DNA of 8,927 bases from CAMQVM01 sp044433365 (GTDB lineage: Bacteria > Bacteroidota > Bacteroidia > Bacteroidales > Rikenellaceae): positions 1-8,927 of the forward strand of contig JAWXTR010000108.1 in assembly GCA_044433365.1 (NCBI GenBank), written 5' to 3'. Positions 1-8,625 of this stretch are shown in pieces. The stretch's first letter is position 1. Each line of letters opens with the position of its first letter. Made by a program: the position numbers and the translations under genes. Under the pieces are notes generated by a model that was not told where the DNA came from, searched no databases, and saw only the letters and a program-made list of their open reading frames with translations.

Positions 1-121
1 ATGAGATTTTTTGCTATTGAATCGAAAATATAGTGGTTCTATATTGAGATTTAATAGTGAAAAATATCGCTCCAAGAGTGCTATTAAGAATATGGCAATA
101 ATTGTTTTACACTACTTAAGG
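1..121 (+). repeat. Long palindromic repeat, left copy (core plus right outer arm)
   Basis: Bases 1-70 are an imperfect hairpin: TATAG (29-33) pairs with CTATA (39-43) around a TGGTT loop, and the stem continues outward through 20-23 with 48-51, 14-18 with 53-57 and 6-11 with 60-65. The same core occurs at 8858-8927 with one difference (G at 59, A at 8916). Bases 70-119 are the reverse complement, allowing G.U, of 8808-8857 beside the other copy, so 70-121 is read as the right outer arm of an element of about 170 bases whose left arm lies outside the window. It begins about 30 bases beyond the gltD stop and may also act as a 3' end structure for that transcript. No coding potential was seen. 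The structure is directly visible; the function is unknown. Confidence 0.8.
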
Positions 122-151
122 TATTAAAATTTATTTATATTTTCCTAAAAT

Positions 152-1528
152 TTATTTTTTCAAGAAAATATCAATATTTTTTGCAGCATTTCTTCCAGAT
201 GCAATGGCTCTAACTACAAGCGAAGCTCCAAGTGTTGCATCACCTGCCACAAATACATTACTTACAGAGGTAAGATTTGTCTTATCGCAATTGATATTTT
301 GACGCTCGTTAAGCTCTACGCCTAACGACTCGACTAATCCCTCATGCTCAGTATGAACAAAACCCATCGCAAGAAGCACCATATCAGCCTCTATCACTTC
401 TACTTCGCCTGTTACAGTGTCTTTCACCTCTACACCGATTAACCGACCATTTTTGCCAATAAAACGGTTGGTAGCAAGACTCCAACGACGCTCACACCCC
501 TCTTTGTGCGAAGATGATGTTTTGAGTATATTTGGATAGTATGGCCAAGGGGTTGCAGGGTTTGTACCTACTGGAGGTTTTGGCATAATTTCGATTTGTG
601 TAACCGAAGCGGCACCTTGACGGATAGAGGTTCCTACGCAATCCGAACCTGTATCACCACCACCAATAACCAACACCTTTTTATCTTTTGCCGAAAGCGC
701 ATCACCCTCATCTACAACCCAACGAGCAGCAACAGCACGGTTTTGGTTTTTAAGAAAATCGAGAGCAAAGTGGACTCCCTCCAACTCACGCCCATCTGCC
801 ATTAAATTGCGTGCTACGCCTGCACCTGTAGCGATACAAACTGCATCAAACTCTGCTGCAATTGTCGAAATATCGTCGCTAACTTTATGGCTGCAAACAA
901 ACTTAACACCCTGAACAGACATAATATCTAAACGGCGGTCGATAATCTTTTTCATCAACTTAAAGTCGGGAATACCAAAGCGCAAAAGCCCACCCGGAGC
1001 CTCATCACGCTCATAAACCACAACATCATGTCCTTTTTGGCTAAGCTGATTAGCACAGGCAAGACCCGCAGGACCTGAGCCGATTACTGCCACTTTTTTT
1101 CCGCTTTTTTCTGCTGCAATTATAGGTTTTACATACCCCTCGGTAAAGGCTTTTTCGATAATTGCAACTTCGTTTTCACGAATTGTGACAGGTTGAGCTT
1201 CTTGGTTTAAAACACACCCTTTTTCGCAAAGTGCAGGACATATACGACCTGTAAACTCTGGAAAATCGTCGGTTGAACTTAGATTTTCGTATGCTTTACG
1301 CCAATCGCCTTTGTAGATTGCATCGTTCCACTCTGGTTGTTTATTGCCTAACGGACAGCTCCAGTGACAAAAAGGAACTCCACAATCCATACATCTTGAG
1401 GCTTGAAGTATTCTATCCTCTTCGCCTAAGGTCTGCTCCACCTCTCCAAAATCGGTAATACGCTCTTGCACTGGGCGGTAGCCAGCCTCTTTTCTATTTA
1501 TTGTTAAAAATGCTTTAAAATTTCCCAT
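152..1528 (-). CDS. gltD: NADPH-dependent glutamate synthase, small (beta) subunit
   Basis: This 458-residue cytoplasmic flavoprotein takes electrons from NADPH through FAD and passes them via iron-sulfur clusters to the FMN of GltB. The N-terminal cluster domain has Cys46, 49, 54 and 58 (CMDCGVPFCHWSC) and a second group, Cys97, 101 and 105 (CPALCEKGC), as in the family. The FAD dinucleotide fold starts at residues 148-155 (VIGSGPAG). The NADPH fold carries GGGDTG at 289-294, and the closing FAD motif VFVAGDATLGAS lies at 425-436. The length matches bacterial GltD (about 450-475). The start MGNFKAFL is typical of the family and lies 8 bases after the gltB stop, so the two are cotranscribed and translation is probably coupled. 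The stop is TAA. Related FAD oxidoreductases share this fold, but the cysteine-rich N terminus and the adjacent gltB settle the assignment. Confidence 0.97.
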   Translation of the reverse strand: MGNFKAFLTINRKEAGYRPVQERITDFGEVEQTLGEEDRILQASRCMDCGVPFCHWSCPLGNKQPEWNDAIYKGDWRKAYENLSSTDDFPEFTGRICPALCEKGCVLNQEAQPVTIRENEVAIIEKAFTEGYVKPIIAAEKSGKKVAVIGSGPAGLACANQLSQKGHDVVVYERDEAPGGLLRFGIPDFKLMKKIIDRRLDIMSVQGVKFVCSHKVSDDISTIAAEFDAVCIATGAGVARNLMADGRELEGVHFALDFLKNQNRAVAARWVVDEGDALSAKDKKVLVIGGGDTGSDCVGTSIRQGAASVTQIEIMPKPPVGTNPATPWPYYPNILKTSSSHKEGCERRWSLATNRFIGKNGRLIGVEVKDTVTGEVEVIEADMVLLAMGFVHTEHEGLVESLGVELNERQNINCDKTNLTSVSNVFVAGDATLGASLVVRAIASGRNAAKNIDIFLKK

Positions 1529-1536
1529 CGTTTTTC

Positions 1537-4500
1537 CTAATAATCACGTTCTACCTCTGAAATTCGCTGTTGTAAAAGCAACATCTGCTCTTCATGCAAC
1601 ACTTTTTTATACTCAATTGGCACCACTTTTATAAACTCTCTTAACAATCTTTTGTTATCAAGAATCTCTTTTGCAGCAGCACTATTTGTGTAGCGATAGT
1701 GGTTTTCAAGAAGTTCGAGTATCTCGTCATTGTCGGCTTTACTATCGAGAAGCGAAAGCTCCACCATCTCCATATTACAACGAGAATCAAAATCACCCTC
1801 TTTATCCCAAATATAGGCAACTCCACCACTCATACCTGCACCAAAGTTCGAACCAGTTGCTCCAAGCACTACAACACGTCCTCCAGTCATATACTCACAA
1901 CAGTGTTCGCCAGCACCCTCAACAACAGTGCGTACACCACTATTTCTGATACAAAAACGCTCACCAACTTTACCGCTGATATAGACCTCACCAGAGGTTG
2001 CACCATAAAGAAGTGTATTACCTGCAATAACATTTTCTGCGGCGTTAAAAGTGGATTCAACCGATGGTTTTACGATAATTTTACCACCCGAAAGACCTTT
2101 ACCTAAATAGTCGTTAGCCTCACCTTCAAGCACAAAAGTTAGACCTTTTGTAAGGAAAGCACCAAAACTTTGACCTGCTGAGCCTTTAAATGAGGCTATA
2201 AAACAGTCGTTTGGAAGCCCCTCTTCGCCATAGCGCATTGCCACTTCACCTGCAAGTGTAGCTCCCACCGCACGGTCGGTGTTACAGACTGTAAAGGTAG
2301 CATTTGTTTTGATTTTATTCTCTATCGAACCTTTTGCACTATCTAAAAGTGTGCGTCTAATTGCCGAAATTTCGTCTTTTTCTTGCTCTATCTCTTTGCG
2401 TAAGCTATTTGTTTTGCATAGAGGTGCTGCAGCAAGAATTTTTGAGAAATCTGCCTTATCAACTTTAGAAATACCTGTTGGAGCCTTAACTGTAAGCAAA
2501 TCGGTACGACCGATAATAGCATCCAATTTTGTGAAGCCCATTTCAGCAAGAATTTCACGAACCTCTTCAGCTAAGAAAGTAAAGAAGTTGACTAAGTAGT
2601 CGGCATCGCCTTTAAAACGACCTCGAAGCTCTGCATTTTGAGTTGCCACACCTACAGGGCAGGTGTTTAAGTGGCATTTACGCATCATTACACATCCCAG
2701 CACGATAAGTGCACTTGTTGCAAAACCAAACTCTTCAGCACCCAACATCGCCTCGATAACAATATCACGACCTGTTTTGATTTGACCATCAACTTGAAGC
2801 GATACACGTGAACGTAGGTTATTAATAATCAAAGTTTGTTGCACCTCCGCAAGTCCAATCTCTGATGGTATACCTGTATGACGTATAGAGCTAGATGGAC
2901 TAGCACCTGTACCACCCTCACAACCACTAATAATGATTGCATCGGCTTTTGCTTTAGCAACACCTGCTGCAATTGTTCCGATTCCGCTCTCTGATACAAG
3001 TTTAACACTAATACGAGCCTTTGGATTTACATTTTTAAGGTCGTAGATTAGCTGTGCTAAATCTTCGATTGAGTAGATGTCGTGGTGAGGTGGAGGAGAG
3101 ATAAGAGAGATACCAGGGATTGAGTGACGAGTTTTTGCAATAATTTCGTCGACTTTATAACCTGGAAGCTGACCACCCTCACCCGGTTTAGCACCTTGTG
3201 CCACTTTAATTTGAAGTTCGTCGGCATTTACTAGGTAGTTTGTAGTTACCCCGAAACGTCCTGATGCAACCTGTTTGATAGCACTTCTTGCTGAGTCGCC
3301 ATTTTCACGTGGTGCGAAACGTTCTGGGTCTTCACCACCCTCGCCCGTATTACTTTTACCACCAATACGGTTCATAGCAATAGCCAAAGCCTCATGCGCC
3401 TCTTTACTAATCGAACCAAACGACATTGCACCTGTAACAAAACGTTTTAGAATGCTCTCCACTGGCTCTACAAGCGAGATATCTATCGGATTTGGCTCAT
3501 AAGTGAGTCTATCACGGATAAATAGAGGTTCTATTTGACTATTTATAATAGAAGTATACTCTTTAAATTTGTTGTAATCGCCAAGACGTGTTGCAATTTG
3601 AAGTTTTGCGATAGTTTCTGGATTCCAAGCGTGGCGTTCACCCTCTTTGCGGAATGAGAAGAAACCTAAGTCGCCATTGCCACTACCGGAGTAGGCAGCA
3701 GTGTGGAATTTCATTACATCCTCGAAAATATCCTCCTCGTCAGAGCCTCCAATTGCAGAAGATAACGATGGGAAATATTTTTCACAAAAAGCAGTCGATA
3801 ATCCTACAGCTTCAAATAGCTTAGCACCACGATATGAGCCAATTGTCGAGATACCCATCTTCGACATAATTTTCAGTAGACCCTTACCTACAGCTTTAAT
3901 AAAGTTTTTCTCAGCTGTTTGGTAGTCGAGCGAAATTGCTCCATCCTTTACCGCTTTGTCTATTATACCGTAGGCAACATAAGGGTTGATAGCACTTGCA
4001 CCAAAACCTGTAAGCAGAGCGAAGTGCATAACCTCACGAGCCTGACCTGTTTCGATAATAAGAGCTGTTTTTGTACGTTTATGTTTTGCGATAAGATGGT
4101 GGTGAACAGCCGAAATAGCCATTACTGCTGGAATTGCAGCACGCTCAGCATTTACTCCTTTATCTGAAAGGATAATGTAGTTGAATTGCTCCTCTACTGC
4201 ATTTTCTGCCGCTTCACAAAGGCTCTCTACTGCGCTTTTCATACCCTCTACACCCTCACTAACTGCAAAAGTCATATCTAGGTTCATTGTACGGAAACCT
4301 TTATAATCGATATGGCGTAGGATATCTATATCACGATTTGTAAGAATTGGCTGTTTAACGTGTACCATCTTACAGTGTTGTGCCGAAGGCTCAAGTAGGT
4401 TTTTGTCGATAGCACCAATATAACCCTCTAGCGACATCACTAGCTCCTCACGGATAGGGTCGATAGGTGGGTTGGTAACTTGTGCAAACTGTTGACGGAA

Positions 4501-6021
4501 ATAGTTGAAGATTGTTTGCGGTTTATCGGCAAAAAGTGCTACTGGAGTGTCGTTACCCATCGAACCTATAGGCTCGTGCGACTCTTGCGCCATTGGTATT
4601 AACAGTTTTTCAATCTCTTCATTAAAATAACCAAAAGCACTCTGTAGAGTATCGAGATTTTCGATTGTCGACGATACTTTACGACCTGAGGTGATATCTT
4701 CAAGATGTATTCTATTTTTACGTAGCCACTCACCATAAGGGTTCATTGCTGCTAAAGAGCTTTTTATCTGTTCATCATACATTATCTGACCTGTATGTGT
4801 GTCGACAACCATTATTTTGCCCGGTTCTAAACGTCCTCGCTCAACTACATTGCCACTATCAAGAGCAAGCACTCCAGCCTCCGATGCAATCACCATCATA
4901 CCATCCGAGGTGCGTGCATAACGTGCAGGACGTAGACCATTTCTATCCAACATACCACCAGCATAACGACCATCCGAGAATAGTAGAGTGGCTGGACCAT
5001 CCCACGCCTCCATCATAATTGAGTGGTATTCGTAGAATGCCTTTAGCTCTGGAGAGATAGGATTTTTGGTGCTAAAACTTTGTGGCACCAACATCGCTAA
5101 GGCATGAGGTAGCGACATTCCACTCATAGTAAAGAACTCTAACATATTATCTAACGAAGCACTATCGCTCATACCTTTCTGCACTACAGGGTTGATAATA
5201 TCTTCATCACCCAAATTAGGCGATTGAAGCACACTCTCACGTGCCTCACTCCAAAGCCTATTACCACGGATAGTATTAATCTCACCATTATGACCCAAAA
5301 GGCGGAAAGGCTGAGCCAATGCCCAAGTTGGGAAGGTGTTTGTACTGAAACGTGAGTGTACTAGAGCTATTCCACTTGTAAACGATCTGTTTTGAAGATC
5401 TAAGAAGTAGTGGCGAAGCTGAGTAGAGGATAACATCCCCTTATAAATAATATTTTTTGATGATAGACTAGGGAAATATATATCGCTACAACCCTTTTCT
5501 AAACGTCTACGTAGGCGATATAGCTTAACTTCAAGTGTTAACTCGCTACTTTTATCTTCTATGATAAACACCTGTTTGATTGCTGGCTCAGCAGCCTTAG
5601 CAGCAGGTCCTAACATTGAGTTATCGGTAGGAACTGAACGAACCGCCATAAGAGTTAACCCCTCTTTTGCCGCTTCGCTAGTCAAAGTCTCTAAAATTAA
5701 CTCTTGACGCTTCTCATCTTTTGGAGTAAATAGTAGACCTGTACCATAACAACCCTTTTCTGGAACTGCTATACCTTGTAGAAGGATAAATTCATGAGGA
5801 ATTTGAAGCATTATACCTGCCCCATCACCACTATTTACATCAGCACCCTCTGCACCACGGTGCACCATGTTTTCGAGCACCAACAGACCATCATCTACAA
5901 TCTTATGCGACTTCTTACCATCTATGTTTAGAAGAAGCCCTACCCCACAAGCATCATGCTCGTAGTCAGGATTGTAAAGCATCTGCCCACTTTTTGCATA
6001 TTCTAAATTATCGTATATCAT
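1537..6021 (-). CDS. gltB: NADPH-dependent glutamate synthase, large (alpha) subunit
   Basis: This 1494-residue enzyme hydrolyses glutamine, channels the ammonia internally, and reductively aminates 2-oxoglutarate to glutamate with electrons from GltD. The class II glutamine amidotransferase domain starts at Cys25 (DACGVG), which in this family becomes the N-terminal nucleophile after propeptide cleavage; HSRFSTNTFPTWALAQPF and HNGEINTIRGN follow. A central domain leads to the FMN/2-oxoglutarate barrel at roughly 820-1190, with GGEDPERF and PGEGGQLPGYKV. The 3Fe-4S ligands Cys1110, Cys1116 and Cys1121 fit the family C-x5-C-x4-C spacing. The C-terminal glycine-rich beta-helix (GXGXG) domain runs from about 1250 to 1430. 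The length is normal. The start is either Met1 or Met14, giving a propeptide of 24 or 11 residues; I keep Met1 as the longest frame. The stop is TAG. It lies 193 bases downstream of glnN. Confidence 0.97.
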   Translation of the reverse strand: MIYDNLEYAKSGQMLYNPDYEHDACGVGLLLNIDGKKSHKIVDDGLLVLENMVHRGAEGADVNSGDGAGIMLQIPHEFILLQGIAVPEKGCYGTGLLFTPKDEKRQELILETLTSEAAKEGLTLMAVRSVPTDNSMLGPAAKAAEPAIKQVFIIEDKSSELTLEVKLYRLRRRLEKGCSDIYFPSLSSKNIIYKGMLSSTQLRHYFLDLQNRSFTSGIALVHSRFSTNTFPTWALAQPFRLLGHNGEINTIRGNRLWSEARESVLQSPNLGDEDIINPVVQKGMSDSASLDNMLEFFTMSGMSLPHALAMLVPQSFSTKNPISPELKAFYEYHSIMMEAWDGPATLLFSDGRYAGGMLDRNGLRPARYARTSDGMMVIASEAGVLALDSGNVVERGRLEPGKIMVVDTHTGQIMYDEQIKSSLAAMNPYGEWLRKNRIHLEDITSGRKVSSTIENLDTLQSAFGYFNEEIEKLLIPMAQESHEPIGSMGNDTPVALFADKPQTIFNYFRQQFAQVTNPPIDPIREELVMSLEGYIGAIDKNLLEPSAQHCKMVHVKQPILTNRDIDILRHIDYKGFRTMNLDMTFAVSEGVEGMKSAVESLCEAAENAVEEQFNYIILSDKGVNAERAAIPAVMAISAVHHHLIAKHKRTKTALIIETGQAREVMHFALLTGFGASAINPYVAYGIIDKAVKDGAISLDYQTAEKNFIKAVGKGLLKIMSKMGISTIGSYRGAKLFEAVGLSTAFCEKYFPSLSSAIGGSDEEDIFEDVMKFHTAAYSGSGNGDLGFFSFRKEGERHAWNPETIAKLQIATRLGDYNKFKEYTSIINSQIEPLFIRDRLTYEPNPIDISLVEPVESILKRFVTGAMSFGSISKEAHEALAIAMNRIGGKSNTGEGGEDPERFAPRENGDSARSAIKQVASGRFGVTTNYLVNADELQIKVAQGAKPGEGGQLPGYKVDEIIAKTRHSIPGISLISPPPHHDIYSIEDLAQLIYDLKNVNPKARISVKLVSESGIGTIAAGVAKAKADAIIISGCEGGTGASPSSSIRHTGIPSEIGLAEVQQTLIINNLRSRVSLQVDGQIKTGRDIVIEAMLGAEEFGFATSALIVLGCVMMRKCHLNTCPVGVATQNAELRGRFKGDADYLVNFFTFLAEEVREILAEMGFTKLDAIIGRTDLLTVKAPTGISKVDKADFSKILAAAPLCKTNSLRKEIEQEKDEISAIRRTLLDSAKGSIENKIKTNATFTVCNTDRAVGATLAGEVAMRYGEEGLPNDCFIASFKGSAGQSFGAFLTKGLTFVLEGEANDYLGKGLSGGKIIVKPSVESTFNAAENVIAGNTLLYGATSGEVYISGKVGERFCIRNSGVRTVVEGAGEHCCEYMTGGRVVVLGATGSNFGAGMSGGVAYIWDKEGDFDSRCNMEMVELSLLDSKADNDEILELLENHYRYTNSAAAKEILDNKRLLREFIKVVPIEYKKVLHEEQMLLLQQRISEVERDY

Positions 6022-6094
6022 TTTTAATCAATCTTGTTTTTTTGTACACTGTTTTGTTGAAAATTTATACTCAACAATAACCACATAATATTCG

Positions 6095-6151
6095 AAATTC
6101 TCTCATTTTCAAGCTATTAAATTTATTTTTAGCTTAAAAATGAGAGAATTT
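6095..6151 (-). terminator. Strong hairpin after glnN, probable terminator or attenuator
   Basis: Two 21-base arms, 6095-6115 and 6131-6151, are reverse complements with a single difference, around a 15-base loop. The stem contains a GAGAGAA/TTCTCTC block and so is more stable than the surrounding AT-rich sequence. It starts about 63 bases past the glnN stop and ends about 73 bases before the gltB start. In the minus direction it is followed only by a short T run (AATTTCG), so it is not a textbook intrinsic terminator. Partial termination, or protection of the glnN 3' end, is equally possible. The hairpin is certain; its role is inferred. Confidence 0.6.
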
Positions 6152-6159
6152 ATATATAT

Positions 6160-6191
6160 AAATAACTTATTAAATATGTAATAAATTATTT
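6160..6191 (-). terminator. Second, all-A/T hairpin just downstream of glnN
   Basis: Arms of 13 bases (6160-6172 and 6179-6191) pair with one mismatch around a 6-base loop. The stem is almost entirely A and T, so it is weak by itself and could arise by chance in such AT-rich DNA. Its place directly upstream (in transcription order) of the stronger hairpin makes a tandem 3' end structure for glnN plausible. Confidence 0.35.
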
Positions 6192-6214
6192 AATCCATCT
6201 AGGAATAGTTACTA

Positions 6215-8401
6215 CTATCTATTGAATAGGATTTCTCTATATTTAGGTAGAGTCCACATTCTATCGTCAACTGTAAGCTCTAGTTTGTCGATATGGTAGC
6301 GAATAGCATCCATCATAGTAACAATCTCGTCGTGATAACCGATAGCTTTTTCTCTTTCACTTTCGATAACGTTAAGTTTTTTACGAGTTTCAATCATCTC
6401 AGCTGTTTTAGTTGTGATAAAGTCGATACGCTCGCTAATTTCACGGATAATTTTCTTATCTTGACAACTCATAGTCTCATACTCCTCTTCGCTAAATAGA
6501 GCTTTGATTTTGTATACATTATCAAGAAGCACTGATTGGTAGCTAGAAGCAACAGGAACGATATGATTCATTGCTAAATCGCCAAGAACACGTGATTCGA
6601 TTTGAATTTTCTTAGTGTAAGTCTCCCATTTAACTTCGCAACGAGATTCCATTTCAGCATGTGAAAGTACACCACATTTTTCGAATACTGCAAGAGACTC
6701 AGCCGATAGGAAGTTGTCGAAGATAAGAGGTACGCTAGTTTCGCAATCTAAGCCACGTTTTGCAGCCTCTTCTTTCCACTCATCGCTATAACCATTTCCT
6801 TCGAAGTGGATAGCTCTACAATCACCAATATATTTTTTAAGAACCGATACGATAGCTGGCTCTTTTGCCATTCCACCTGCCATTAAAGCATCAACTTCAG
6901 CTTTAAAATCGATAAGCTGACTTGCAACAACTGTATTTAGAGTCAACATAGAGTCGGCACAGTTTGCAGTAGAACCTACAGCACGGAACTCAAAGCGGTT
7001 ACCAGTAAATGCAAATGGAGATGTACGGTTACGGTCTGTATTATCAAGAAGAACCGATGGAAGATGTGCAACACCTAATTGGATAGCAACTTTTTCGTCG
7101 AATGTGATAACATCATCAGTATCTACAGCCTCTAATTTATCAAGAGCGTCGCTCACTTGCTTACCTAAGAATGTAGAGATAATTGCTGGAGGAGCCTCGT
7201 TAGCACCAAGACGGTGAGCATTAGTAGCAGAGCTGATAGATGCTTTAAGTAGACCGTTATGTTTGTATACAGCCATCATTGTATTCACTAAGAATGTGAT
7301 AAACTGCAAGTTTTCCATTGGATTTTTACCCGGAGAGAATAGATTAACACCAGTGTCAGTACCCATACTCCAGTTGTTGTGTTTACCCGAACCGTTTACG
7401 CCTTTAAATGGTTTTTCGTGAAGAAGAACACGGAAACAGTGACGACGAGCAACCTTTTTCATTACCGACATAAGAAGGATATTGTGGTCGTTAGCAAGGT
7501 TCATCTCTTCATATACAGGAGCTAACTCAAATTGGTTAGGTGCAACCTCATTGTGACGAGTTTTAACAGGAATACCAAGTTTTAAAGCTTCTCTTTCAAG
7601 ATCTGTCATAAATGCTAATACACGAGAAGGAATAGCACCAAAATAGTGATCCTCTAACTGCTGGTTTTTAGCACTTTCGTGACCCATTAGAGTACGACCT
7701 GTCATTACTAAGTCGTGACGACCAACGAAAAGCGACTCATCAATTAAGAAATACTCTTGTTCCCAACCTAAGTAAGATACAACATGTGAAACTTTTTCAT
7801 CGAAATAGTTACAAACAGCAGTTGCAGCTTTGTCAACAGCATTGATAGAACGAAGAAGCGGAGTTTTATAGTCAAGTGCCTCACCAGTGTAAGCAATAAA
7901 TACTGTAGGAATACAAAGTGTGTCGCCTACCACAAAAGCTGGAGATGATGGATCCCAAGCAGAATATCCACGAGCTTCGAAAGTGTTGCGTAGACCACCA
8001 TTAGGGAAAGAAGAAGCATCTGGCTCTTGTTGAACAAGTAGTTTGCCCGAAAACTCTTCAATTACACCACCTGCACCATCAGGCTCAACAAACGCATCAT
8101 GTTTTTCAGCTGTACCACCTGTTAGAGGTTGAAACCAGTGTGTATAGTGTGTAGCACCTAGCTCAGAAGCCCACTGCTTCATACCTGTAGCAACACCATC
8201 AGCAATTGCTCTATCTAAAGGTAGACCATTATCGATTGAGTCAGTTAAAGCTTTATAAGTTTGTTTCGAAAGATACTTTTGCATCTTTTGACGATTAAAT
8301 GTGTATTTACCAAACTCATCAGCAGGACGAACAGAATCGTCAACTTTTAAAGCTTTTCTACTTAAAGCCTCTTTTAGAAGCTCAAATCTCAATGTACTCA
8401 T
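6215..8401 (-). CDS. glnN: Type III glutamine synthetase
   Basis: This 728-residue cytoplasmic enzyme forms glutamine from glutamate, ammonium and ATP. The length is typical of the GSIII family (about 700-730), far above GSI (about 450-470) or GSII. After the family-specific N-terminal region come the catalytic blocks: GWEQEYF at 212-218, with Glu214 and Glu216 as likely metal ligands; NEVAPNQFELAP at 284-295; GVNGSGKHNNW at 334-344, with His341 as the substrate-site histidine; and NRTSPFAFTGNRFEFRAVGS at 458-477 with the active-site arginines. The C-terminal part (about 600-728) is helical and charged. The start MSTLRFELLKEA is preceded by A-rich sequence (AAAAAAGAAAGTT) with no clear Shine-Dalgarno; the stop is TAG. 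The conserved tyrosine site that GSI uses for adenylylation is not expected in GSIII. Followed by gltBD, it supplies their glutamine substrate. Confidence 0.97.
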   Translation of the reverse strand: MSTLRFELLKEALSRKALKVDDSVRPADEFGKYTFNRQKMQKYLSKQTYKALTDSIDNGLPLDRAIADGVATGMKQWASELGATHYTHWFQPLTGGTAEKHDAFVEPDGAGGVIEEFSGKLLVQQEPDASSFPNGGLRNTFEARGYSAWDPSSPAFVVGDTLCIPTVFIAYTGEALDYKTPLLRSINAVDKAATAVCNYFDEKVSHVVSYLGWEQEYFLIDESLFVGRHDLVMTGRTLMGHESAKNQQLEDHYFGAIPSRVLAFMTDLEREALKLGIPVKTRHNEVAPNQFELAPVYEEMNLANDHNILLMSVMKKVARRHCFRVLLHEKPFKGVNGSGKHNNWSMGTDTGVNLFSPGKNPMENLQFITFLVNTMMAVYKHNGLLKASISSATNAHRLGANEAPPAIISTFLGKQVSDALDKLEAVDTDDVITFDEKVAIQLGVAHLPSVLLDNTDRNRTSPFAFTGNRFEFRAVGSTANCADSMLTLNTVVASQLIDFKAEVDALMAGGMAKEPAIVSVLKKYIGDCRAIHFEGNGYSDEWKEEAAKRGLDCETSVPLIFDNFLSAESLAVFEKCGVLSHAEMESRCEVKWETYTKKIQIESRVLGDLAMNHIVPVASSYQSVLLDNVYKIKALFSEEEYETMSCQDKKIIREISERIDFITTKTAEMIETRKKLNVIESEREKAIGYHDEIVTMMDAIRYHIDKLELTVDDRMWTLPKYREILFNR

Positions 8402-8592
8402 AACTTTCTTTTTTAAATTATTTATGTTTATATCTCTATTGTTTTTTACTATTTTTTACTGTTTTTATGAGTTTTGGTTTGTTTTTAAAAGTGAATATTT
8501 TATTTTTATCACCAACTGTAACCAAAATAAGTAAATCACTCATTTTTAATACTTTAACAGCACAAAAATGGTTAGTCATTTCTCATTTCAAC

Positions 8593-8617
8593 AATACAAA
8601 AGTAGTAATTTTGTATT
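8593..8617. promoter_or_regulatory. Perfect 9-base dyad overlapping the glnN promoter, candidate operator
   Basis: AATACAAAA (8593-8601) and TTTTGTATT (8609-8617) are exact inverted repeats separated by 7 bases. The dyad covers the predicted -7 box and half of the spacer of the glnN promoter, a position where a dimeric regulator would block or adjust initiation. The dyad is seen directly; a binding protein is inference. As RNA it could also form a small leader hairpin if transcription starts further upstream. A single TTTTGTA half-site occurs at 6040-6046 before gltB without a partner. Confidence 0.45.
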
Positions 8618-8625
8618 AATCTCAA
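8597..8625 (-). promoter_or_regulatory. Candidate Bacteroidota-type promoter for glnN
   Basis: Read on the minus strand, TTG (8623-8625) is followed after 18 bases by TACTTTTG (8597-8604), matching the Bacteroidota/Flavobacterium pattern TTG, 17-23 bases, TAnnTTTG. Transcription would start near 8590, giving a leader of about 190 nt for glnN. A second TAnnTTTG match (TATATTTG, 8662-8669) has no upstream TTG at suitable distance. Such short motifs recur by chance in AT-rich DNA, so this is moderate evidence only. Confidence 0.5.

Larger units (their letters stand above)
6022..6214. other. glnN-gltB intergenic region
   Basis: This AT-rich 193-base gap has two tandem hairpins (annotated separately) between the glnN stop and the gltB start. 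The stretch next to gltB, read on the minus strand, contains TAAATTTT (6060-6067), one base off the Bacteroidota TAnnTTTG box, with no TTG at the expected distance; I do not call it a promoter. Only A-rich sequence (TTAAAA) precedes the gltB ATG and no Shine-Dalgarno is visible, which is usual in Bacteroidota. Whether gltB has its own promoter or depends on read-through from glnN cannot be settled from the sequence. Confidence 0.6.

Noticed and set aside
1..121. Integron attC-like site, because the repeat is a long imperfect hairpin
   Set aside because: I do not find the paired GTTRRRY / RYYYAAC boxes expected of attC, there is no integrase in view, and the neighbouring genes are core metabolism rather than cassettes.
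1671..2106. Plus-strand frames of 92 and 135 codons inside gltB
   Set aside because: They lie antisense to conserved gltB sequence, overlap each other and have low-complexity composition. They are frame shadows, as are the other plus-strand frames over the three genes.
8301..8534. Plus-strand 77-codon frame with a Phe-rich hydrophobic stretch
   Set aside because: Half of it is antisense to the glnN start, and the hydrophobic part is simply what T-rich non-coding DNA encodes. It has no recognisable start signal or domain.
8606..8613. Plus-strand TAATTTTG box that could start an RNA toward the right repeat
   Set aside because: It matches TAnnTTTG but has no TTG at 17-23 bases upstream, and it is a by-product of the dyad symmetry around the minus-strand promoter.
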